Both the position numbers and the translations under genes were made by a program. From positions 1 through 10,598 of the forward strand of contig CAAGIZ010000088.1 of NCBI GenBank assembly GCA_900770075.1: 10,598 nt of DNA. The letters run 5' to 3'. The notes below the pieces were generated by a model. That model saw nothing but the letters and a program-made list of their open reading frames with translations, was not told the origin of the DNA and searched no databases. Below, in pieces: positions 5,440-10,598 of the stretch (position 1 is its first letter; each line of letters opens with the position of its first letter). The stretch is from Spirochaetia bacterium (GTDB taxonomy: Bacteria; Spirochaetota; Spirochaetia; Treponematales; Treponemataceae).

Positions 5440-6609
5440 CTACTGGACAAAAGGGGAGTCTACGGTTATTACGCAGTTTATGTCGGAAAAACTCTGGCGG
5501 ATGCGCTCTGTTACGCGGTTTTTCAGTTCTTCGTCGCAGAGGGTGCAGTTAAAGGGCTTTACGATGTCAAAAATCAGGTTGGTGTGCTTTACCCCCGGAA
5601 CCATGCGCACGTCGTGGAATTTCAAGCCTTCCTGTATCTTAGGCAGTTCTTCCGTCATAAAAACTTTTACCTGCTTGAGCCTTTCGTTTTTTACGTCGAT
5701 GGGATCCATGTGGATTACGGCAAGGCAGTTGAATTTTTTTGACAGGGCAACTTCCGTTTCGTCGATTATCTCGTGGAGTTCAAATATGTCGCCGTCTCCC
5801 GGAACTTCTGCATGCAGGCTTAAAAGCACCCGCCCAGGCCCGTAGTCGTGGACTATAAGGTCGTGCATTCCGCAAATCGGGCTGTGAGACATAACCTCTG
5901 CCTGTATCTGCTCCACAAAATCCTTTTCCGGTGCCTTGCCCAAAAGGGGGTCGATGGTTTCCCTGGCACTTTCCCAGCCGGTTTTTAGGATAAATATTGC
6001 AACAAGAATACCGGCTGCTCCGTCTACCGGAAAATCCGTAAACTGTCCTGCAATTGTGGCAACTATTACGGTAAAGGTGGAAATGCAGTCGCTCAGGCTG
6101 TCTTTTGCAACGGCTTCCAGAGCCACCGAATTTATTTTTTTGCCGGTGTTGTGGTTGTAAAAGTACATGTAGCACTTTACGAAGATTGCTCCAATCATAA
6201 CGCAGATTGAAAAAATGCCCGGGGTAAGTTCTGAGGGCTCAAAAAGGGCGGAAATTGAAGTTTTTAAGAGTTCAAATCCCATCAGAAGGATTAAAAAACT
6301 GATGATAAGGCCTGCAATGTATTCGATTCTGCCGTGTCCGAAAGGATGGGATTCGTCCGGCTTTGTTGAAGAAAGCTTAAAGCCCAGCAGCTGGACTATG
6401 GAACTTGCTGCGTCTGACAGGTTGTTGAAGGCATCCGCCGTAAGGGCAATGCTTTTTGAAAGGGTGCCGGCAACAAATTTGACGGCAAACAAAAGGACGT
6501 TGAAAAAAATTCCCACCGCTCCGCAGAGTATGCCGTAGCCGAGGCGCACTTTTGCGTCTGAATAGTTTTTGTTGTCCTTGATGAATATTTTAGCGAGTAA
6601 ATTTACCAT
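5440..6609 (-). CDS. Cation diffusion facilitator, likely Mn/Fe efflux
   Basis: This 389-residue inner-membrane protein is a CDF-family divalent metal/proton antiporter. Hydrophobic segments lie at about 22-49, 52-80, 97-120, 130-150, 175-190 and 194-210, giving the family's six helices. The metal-site positions are Asn62 and Asp66 in ADAFNNLSD (helix 2) and Asp170 and Asp174 in KDSLSD (helix 5). SHPFGHGRIEY (88-98) is the conserved inter-helix motif. Residues from about 225 form a cytoplasmic ferredoxin-like dimer domain, and 325-385 look like a second partial copy, which explains why it is longer than the usual 300 residues. The N-D-D-D site, as in the manganese exporter MntE, argues against a typical zinc transporter with a helix-2 His or Asp. 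It starts 49 bases after sufS with AAGGA ten bases upstream, so it is probably cotranscribed with sufS. Substrate is inferred. Confidence 0.92.
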   Translation of the reverse strand: MVNLLAKIFIKDNKNYSDAKVRLGYGILCGAVGIFFNVLLFAVKFVAGTLSKSIALTADAFNNLSDAASSIVQLLGFKLSSTKPDESHPFGHGRIEYIAGLIISFLILLMGFELLKTSISALFEPSELTPGIFSICVMIGAIFVKCYMYFYNHNTGKKINSVALEAVAKDSLSDCISTFTVIVATIAGQFTDFPVDGAAGILVAIFILKTGWESARETIDPLLGKAPEKDFVEQIQAEVMSHSPICGMHDLIVHDYGPGRVLLSLHAEVPGDGDIFELHEIIDETEVALSKKFNCLAVIHMDPIDVKNERLKQVKVFMTEELPKIQEGLKFHDVRMVPGVKHTNLIFDIVKPFNCTLCDEELKNRVTERIRQSFSDINCVITVDSPFVQ

Positions 6610-6620
6610 GATGTCAGATT

Positions 6621-6671
6621 CCTTCTAGTCTTTGTAGCCTTCTAATCTTTGCAGCCTGCTAATCCTTGTAG
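6621..6671. repeat. Three 17-bp tandem repeats at the sufS/CDF junction
   Basis: Plus-strand units are ccttctagtctttgtag (6621-6637), ccttctaatctttgcag (6638-6654) and cctgctaatccttgtag (6655-6671); 6672-6688 may be a decayed fourth. Read on the minus strand, the sufS stop codon lies in the third unit, and each of the first two contains agaagg, the one nearest the CDF start serving as its ribosome site. Confidence 0.85.
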
Positions 6672-7897
6672 CCTGACCATTCCCGCAGTTTTGCAACTTT
6701 TTTGAGGAAAATGTCGATTTCTTCTTCGGTGTTGTAAAAATAGAGGGAAGCCCGTGCCGTTGCAGGAATTTTCAGGTATTCGCCTAAGGGTTGGGCGCAG
6801 TGGTGTCCTGCCCGGATGGCGATGTTTTCGTCGGAAAGCAGGGTTGCAATGTCGTGGGGGTGCACCCCGTCCACCGTAAAAGTTACGATGCCGCACCGTT
6901 TTGTTCCGTCTTGATTTCCTACGATGGAAACGTGGGGAATATTTTTCAGCCCTTCTACCAGCTGGCAGGCAAGAAGGCTGTCGTGCTTTGTTATGTTGTC
7001 AAGACCAATGGACTGGATGTATTCTACTGCTGCTGCAAAACCGGCCGCATCCCCGGCACTGACCGTTCCGGCTTCGAACTTGTGGGGAACTTCTGCCCAG
7101 GTGGCTCCTGTCTGGGTAACGTATTCAATCATCTCGCCGCCCCGCAAAAACGGAGGCATGTTTTCCAGAAGTTCCAGTTTTCCGTAAAGGGCACCGATTC
7201 CCATAGGTCCGCAGAGTTTGTGGGAACTGAGGGCAAAAAAGTCTGCATCCAGAGCCTGTACGTCCACTTTTATGTGGGGAGCAGACTGGGCACCGTCTAC
7301 AACGATTACGGCACCGTTTTTATGGGCAAGGGAAGCGATTTTTTTTATCGGGTTTTCTGTTCCCAGCACGTTGGAAATATGGGTTACAGCAACAATCTTT
7401 GTCTTTGGGGTGATTTTTTCAAATTCGGTCTCGGGAATTGTGCCGTTTTTTCCGTCCACGTACATAAATTTCAGGACGGCACCTTTCTGCTGGCAGACAA
7501 ACTGCCACGGAAGGATGTTTGAGTGGTGTTCCATTATCGAAACCACAATTTCGTCTCCCTCCCGGACATTCTGCATGCCGTAGGTGTAGGCAACAAGGTT
7601 CAGGCTTTCCGAAGAATTGCGGGTAAAGACTATTTCCCTTGAATCTTTTGCGTTGAGGAAGCGGGCAACTGTGGTTCGGGCATTTTCGTAGATGCTGGTG
7701 GCTCTTTCGCTTAAGCCGTAAATGCCCCGCAGAGGGTTTGCATTGTTCTGCTCGTAAAAGGAGTTCATGGCCTCCAGGACGCAGAATGGTCTTTGGGCGG
7801 TGGCAGCCGTGTCCAGATATATGAGCCCCGGATTAAGGTCTGTAGTTTTTTCGTCTATGGATTTAAATAACGGAAAATCTTTTCTAAATTGGTTCAT
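6659..7897 (-). CDS. sufS: Cysteine desulfurase SufS
   Basis: This 412-residue PLP enzyme converts cysteine to alanine and delivers persulfide sulfur for Fe-S clusters. The N-terminus RKDFPLF and then YLDTAATAQRP are standard for group II (SufS/CsdA) enzymes. Other key sites are EHHSNILPW with His124 stacking on PLP, VVDGAQ with Asp201, the Schiff-base lysine SSHKLCGP (Lys227), and the catalytic cysteine in RAGHHCAQPL (Cys367) in the short loop that defines SufS. The frame stays open upstream to an ATG at 8011, but those 38 residues are a Lys/Arg-rich stretch from a homopolymer region containing the promoter, so the ATG at 7897 is preferred. No Shine-Dalgarno is present. A promoter with an operator-like inverted repeat abuts the start. 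It heads a unit with the CDF gene, and sufU follows after that. No sufBCD genes are in the window. Confidence 0.96.
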   Translation of the reverse strand: MNQFRKDFPLFKSIDEKTTDLNPGLIYLDTAATAQRPFCVLEAMNSFYEQNNANPLRGIYGLSERATSIYENARTTVARFLNAKDSREIVFTRNSSESLNLVAYTYGMQNVREGDEIVVSIMEHHSNILPWQFVCQQKGAVLKFMYVDGKNGTIPETEFEKITPKTKIVAVTHISNVLGTENPIKKIASLAHKNGAVIVVDGAQSAPHIKVDVQALDADFFALSSHKLCGPMGIGALYGKLELLENMPPFLRGGEMIEYVTQTGATWAEVPHKFEAGTVSAGDAAGFAAAVEYIQSIGLDNITKHDSLLACQLVEGLKNIPHVSIVGNQDGTKRCGIVTFTVDGVHPHDIATLLSDENIAIRAGHHCAQPLGEYLKIPATARASLYFYNTEEEIDIFLKKVAKLREWSGYKD

Positions 7898-7900
7898 ATG

Positions 7901-7935
7901 ACGCAAAGTATAGTAAATTTTGCGTTTTTTGAAAA
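7901..7935 (-). promoter_or_regulatory. sufS promoter with overlapping operator-like palindrome
   Basis: On the minus strand, TTTTCA (7935-7930) and TATACT (7912-7907) are spaced by 17 bases. The -10 box ends nine bases before the ATG, so the transcript would be leaderless. A perfect 7-bp inverted repeat, acgcaaa (plus strand 7901-7907) and tttgcgt (7919-7925), flanks an 11-base spacer. It covers the -10 region and the predicted start, the position expected for a repressor site. An Rrf2-type iron-sulfur or iron-sensing repressor is plausible but unproven. Confidence 0.55.
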
Positions 7936-8000
7936 TAGCGCGTCTTTTTTGTTTTTTTTGGGCGGAGTTTTTTTTGTCCAGCGGTGTTCCACAGTTGCGC

Positions 8001-8104
8001 TTCCGCTCCATTCCGAAAAACTGCCCGTGGGTGCAGTTTTTCGGAACGCCTTTGGCGCTGTTCCACCCCGGCGCAGGTTTTGCTGTAAAAGGTAAGTGCC
8101 GGGG
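8001..8104 (-). repeat. Modular palindromic repeat, divergent copy C
   Basis: Read on the minus strand, gcgccaaaggcgttccg (8058-8042) matches the left block of copy B at 15 of 17 positions, and the two differences restore base pairing in the small stem. It is followed by a perfect 14-bp hairpin (8046-8033 with 8024-8011, eight-base loop) unlike the hairpins of copies A and B, then ggaatggagcgg. An outer ccccggc/gccgggg pair (8066-8072 with 8098-8104) sits on the argS side. It occupies the gap between the argS stop and the sufS promoter and may help end argS transcription, although no T run follows. Confidence 0.6.
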
Positions 8105-8121
8105 CAGGGTGGCGGCTGCGC

Positions 8122-9954
8122 CTACATTTTTGGCAGGTAAGGCACCAGAACAAGGTTCATGGCGTCTTTCATAACCTGCAGGGTAGCGGCGGCAAGGGAA
8201 AGCCGGGCTTTTTTAATCTCAGCATCTCCTGCAGAAAGAATAGGGCAGGCCTGATAGAACTTTGCAAACAGCTTTGAAAGGTCGTACAGCCAGGTGGCAA
8301 CTACGGAAGGGTCTTTGTTTCCGGCGGCCTTTGCAATTACTGACGGATATTCTCCCAGTTTTTTTGCCAGTTCCCATTCTTCTGCGGAATTCAAAAACTT
8401 TGCGGCTGCCTCCGGTTCCAGTGCAGAAATTCCTTCTTCTTCTTCTGATTTCCTTAAAATAGAAGCGATTCTGGCTCCCATGTACTGAAGGTAAGGTCCT
8501 GTGTTTCCGTTAAAGCTCAGGCTTTCTTCCGGGTTAAAAATCATGTCTTTTACGGGGCTTACCTGAATAAGGTAGTAGTGCAGGGCTGCCAGGGCTACTT
8601 TTTCTGCCACTTCGTCGGCGTCTCCTACGTCTTCTTCCCGTCCCCGCTCCTGTATGGCCTTGAGGGCATCTGCATGGAGGGAGTCGATAAGGTCGTCTGC
8701 ATCTACAACGGTTCCTTCCCGGCTCTTCATCCTTCCGTTAGGCAGGTTTACAAGACCGTAGCTCAGGTGGTAGAGCTTGTCCGCCCACTCAAAGCCCAGT
8801 TTTTTGAGAATGTAGAAAAGCACCTTAAAATGGAAAATCTGCTCCGAAGCAACTACGTAAATAAGCTGGTTAAAAGGCCAGTCGTTGTGGCGGCTTATGG
8901 CAGTTCCTATGTCCTGGGTTATGTAAACGGAAGTTCCGTCTTTCCGTAAGAGAACTTTTTCGTGGTCTTCTCCGTCCTTTCCTTTGCCTACTGCTTCCGT
9001 AACATCAACCCGCACAGAACCGTCTTCGGCTTTAAAGAAAATGCCTTTTTCCAGACCCTTTGCAATTTCGTCCTTGCCTTTCAGGTAGGTTTCGCTTTCA
9101 AAATAGAATTTGTCGAAGCTTACGCCGGTTCTTCTGTAGGTTTCGTTTACGCCTTCAAAAGTCCAGTCGTTCATGGTCTTCCACAGGGCACGGATTTCCG
9201 GGTCGCCGGCTTCCCATTTTACCAGCATTTCTTCTGCCTGTTCCTGTGCCTGAGGATGGGCGGTTTCCGGTTTTTCCTTTTCGCCTTTCAGGTATCTTTC
9301 AAATTCAACATAGCACTGACCTACGAAGTGGTCGCCTTTCATTCCCAGTTTTTCAGGAGTGTCGCCGTTTTTTTCGTGGAAAAGCTTGTAGGCAAGCATG
9401 GACTTGCAGATGTGGATTCCCCGGTTGTTTATAATGTTTACCTTGTAAACTTCCGCTCCTGCCTTTTTGAGGATCCGGCTTACGGATTCACCTAGGGCAT
9501 CGTTTCTCATGTGTCCCAGGTGCAGCGGCTTATTGGTGTTTGGCGAGGAGAATTCAACCATTATCTTTTCCCCTTCAAGCAGGGGCTTTCCTTCTTCGTT
9601 CAGGGAACCGTAGGAGTCTTTCTGTCCTGCGATTTTTGACAGTATGGAAGCCAGTTCCTTCTGTTTGTCCAGCTTTAAATTCACGTAGGGGCCTACATTC
9701 AGCACCGTTCCGATGGAAGCGGCTTTTCCGCCGATTTTCTGCACCACTTCCTGTGCGATTGCCGGGGGGGCTAGGTGCAACTGTTTTGCAAATACAAACA
9801 TGGGAGAACCCAAATCCCCCATCTTTGAGTCTGGAGAATCCTGTACGACTATGGTTTGCGGTTCAACGGCAGGGGTGTCAGGCATTTTTTCCCTGATAAT
9901 CTGGTTTATTGCCTCTGCAATTAAAGTCCTGAATTTTGCTTTTGACTCAGACAT
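8122..9954 (-). CDS. argS: Arginyl-tRNA synthetase
   Basis: This 610-residue cytoplasmic class I synthetase charges tRNA-Arg with arginine. Residues 1-100 are the N-terminal additional domain (Add-1) typical of ArgRS, with GDLGSPMFVFAK near 46-57. The Rossmann catalytic core begins at VEFSSPNTNKPLHLGHMRN (133-151), where HLGH (145-148) is the HIGH signature. NRGIHICKSM and GTSVYITQDIG follow. The second signature is the degenerate GRMKSREGTVVDADD (407-421) instead of KMSKS, as is common in ArgRS. NTGPYLQYMGARIASIL (483-499) opens the C-terminal DALR anticodon-binding helical domain, which ends with LVLVPYLPKM. Length is normal. The start has GGAG nine bases upstream. I could not pick a convincing promoter in the divergent gap toward the GH105 gene. 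Copy C lies just after the stop. Confidence 0.97.
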   Translation of the reverse strand: MSESKAKFRTLIAEAINQIIREKMPDTPAVEPQTIVVQDSPDSKMGDLGSPMFVFAKQLHLAPPAIAQEVVQKIGGKAASIGTVLNVGPYVNLKLDKQKELASILSKIAGQKDSYGSLNEEGKPLLEGEKIMVEFSSPNTNKPLHLGHMRNDALGESVSRILKKAGAEVYKVNIINNRGIHICKSMLAYKLFHEKNGDTPEKLGMKGDHFVGQCYVEFERYLKGEKEKPETAHPQAQEQAEEMLVKWEAGDPEIRALWKTMNDWTFEGVNETYRRTGVSFDKFYFESETYLKGKDEIAKGLEKGIFFKAEDGSVRVDVTEAVGKGKDGEDHEKVLLRKDGTSVYITQDIGTAISRHNDWPFNQLIYVVASEQIFHFKVLFYILKKLGFEWADKLYHLSYGLVNLPNGRMKSREGTVVDADDLIDSLHADALKAIQERGREEDVGDADEVAEKVALAALHYYLIQVSPVKDMIFNPEESLSFNGNTGPYLQYMGARIASILRKSEEEEGISALEPEAAAKFLNSAEEWELAKKLGEYPSVIAKAAGNKDPSVVATWLYDLSKLFAKFYQACPILSAGDAEIKKARLSLAAATLQVMKDAMNLVLVPYLPKM

Positions 9955-10047
9955 TTATATACGCTCCAATAAAAGGTCAGTGAGAAAGCAGCAGCTTCCC
10001 GTTACTGTTTTTTAGCTACATACATGGTTAATACTGAAAAATCCTCA

Positions 10048-10073
10048 ATAGGATTTATTCAGTGTTTCCTTAG
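10048..10073 (-). repeat. 26-bp dispersed repeat, copy 2
   Basis: This is the reverse complement of copy 1 at 1573-1598, with one mismatch in 26. The first base of the adjacent hairpin overlaps its end. It lies in the divergent gap between argS and the GH105 gene. Confidence 0.85.
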
Positions 10074-10115
10074 CACCCTTGAAAAAATCGGCAAATGCGA
10101 GTTTTTCAAGGGTGC
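10073..10115. repeat. 14-bp perfect hairpin next to the 26-bp repeat
   Basis: gcacccttgaaaaa (10073-10086) pairs perfectly with tttttcaagggtgc (10102-10115) over a 15-base loop. No T run follows the 3' arm, so it is not a standard terminator. It lies 26 bases upstream of a TATAAT at 10141. Confidence 0.8.
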
Positions 10116-10140
10116 CCTATACTCAAAAAACAATTTTTGG

Positions 10141-10192
10141 TATAATATCAAAATATTGTGCCGTTTACAATGCTATGTAAAAGGTGTAAATA
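10141..10192 (+). promoter_or_regulatory. Two candidate promoters of the GH105 gene
   Basis: The nearer candidate is TTTACA (10164-10169), 17 bases, then TAAATA (10187-10192), with a predicted start near 10199 and a short leader carrying GGAG. A perfect TATAAT at 10141-10146 could be a second, upstream promoter, but its -35 (tatact, 10118-10123) is poor. Confidence 0.45.
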
Positions 10193-10217
10193 AAAAGTTT
10201 TTTGTGGAGTGCACTGA

Positions 10218-10568
10218 ATGGACGCGGTGGTAATTGAACAATATATTGGCGATTTAATGTCAAAATCAACAGCGGAATTTCCTATATGGAATATCGAAAA
10301 ATCCCGTTCCGGAAAAAAAGCCGGCTGGGACTACATCGACGGCTGCATGATTATGGCTCTTCTTGAGATTTACAGCACCAGCGGAGATAAAAAATATCTG
10401 GATTTTTGCGATTACTATGAAGATTACAGAATTCACGATGACGGTTCTATAGACGGCTACGACATCAACACATGGAACTGCGATGAACTCAACGGCGGTA
10501 AAAACCTTTTCGTCCTGTACCGCTGTACAAAAAAAGAAAAATACAAAAAGGCACTGGACAGGCTGTAT
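10218..10568 (+). CDS. GH105-type unsaturated uronyl hydrolase, 3' end missing
   Basis: The first 117 residues of a glycoside hydrolase family 105 protein are present (the full family is about 350-380). These enzymes remove unsaturated galacturonyl or glucuronyl residues left by pectin and rhamnogalacturonan lyases. The visible motifs are GWDYIDGCMIMALLEIY (36-52), TSGDKKYLDF, then the acidic GSIDGYDINTWNCDELNGGK (75-94) and VLYRCTKKEKYKKAL. They are the first helical hairpins of the (alpha/alpha)6 barrel, with one active-site Asp probably in the CDEL segment. There is no signal peptide, so a cytoplasmic enzyme is expected. The ATG has GGAG eight bases upstream. The gene is divergent from argS and may start a pectin-utilisation locus beyond the contig. 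True sequence ends at 10568; later codons come from adapter. Confidence 0.85.
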
Positions 10569-10598
10569 AGATCGGAAGAGCGTCGGGTAGGGAAAGAG
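10569..10598. other. Illumina adapter sequence at the contig end
   Basis: The final 30 bases begin AGATCGGAAGAGCGTCG and continue as the Illumina universal adapter reverse complement, with a single G for T compared with the common TruSeq form. In frame with the GH105 gene they encode RSEERRVGKE, a peptide I know as a recurrent adapter-derived contaminant in protein databases. These bases are not genomic. Confidence 0.97.

Noticed and set aside
7898..8011. 38-residue N-terminal extension of SufS from an upstream ATG
   Set aside because: The extension is Lys/Arg-rich from homopolymer tracts, overlaps copy C and the promoter, and is absent from the standard SufS start that begins at MNQFRKDFP.
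66..8104. CRISPR array
   Set aside because: The repeats are palindromic, kilobases apart, differ in orientation and lack regular spacers or cas genes.
10569..10598. Continuation of the GH105 protein as RSEERRVGKE
   Set aside because: The DNA is sequencing adapter, so these residues are an artefact.

Overview
The window looks like chromosomal sequence from a host-associated spirochaete, most likely a gut or rumen Treponema. This rests on spirochaete-style lipoproteins, a roughly 530-residue glucose-6-phosphate isomerase, a SufS/SufU-type iron-sulfur pair, a pectin-type glycoside hydrolase and GC-rich palindromic intergenic repeats. It is inference from sequence character, not from a database match. 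The last 30 bases are Illumina adapter, so this is the raw end of an assembled contig and the final gene is cut there.

Layout: (1) 1-1403, minus strand: a GNAT acetyltransferase, a rhodanese-domain lipoprotein and tRNA-Gly(CCC), with a repeat (copy A) at the left edge. (2) 1404-3011, more AT-rich: a GC-rich hairpin module, a 26-bp dispersed repeat, a plus-strand lipoprotein of unknown function with a clear promoter and terminator, a short decayed coding remnant and a bidirectional terminator. (3) 3012-9954, five housekeeping genes all on the minus strand, in transcription order argS, sufS, a cation diffusion facilitator (CDF), sufU and pgi. (4) 9955-10598: a divergent intergenic region with the second 26-bp repeat and a hairpin, then the start of a plus-strand GH105 gene.

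Working together: SufS (cysteine desulfurase) takes sulfur from cysteine and SufU accepts it in Fe-S assembly. The CDF exporter between them has an N-D-D-D metal site, which suggests manganese or iron efflux and ties metal balance to cluster assembly. Both sufS and sufU have good promoters whose -10 boxes lie 8-9 bases from the ATG, so both mRNAs are predicted to be leaderless. The sufS -10 lies inside a perfect inverted repeat that looks like an operator.

I found no CRISPR array, transposase or phage gene. The most unusual material is intergenic: a modular palindromic repeat (copies A, B and C) with a conserved small stem showing compensatory base changes and a variable second hairpin, and a separate 26-bp box that also sits next to unrelated hairpins.
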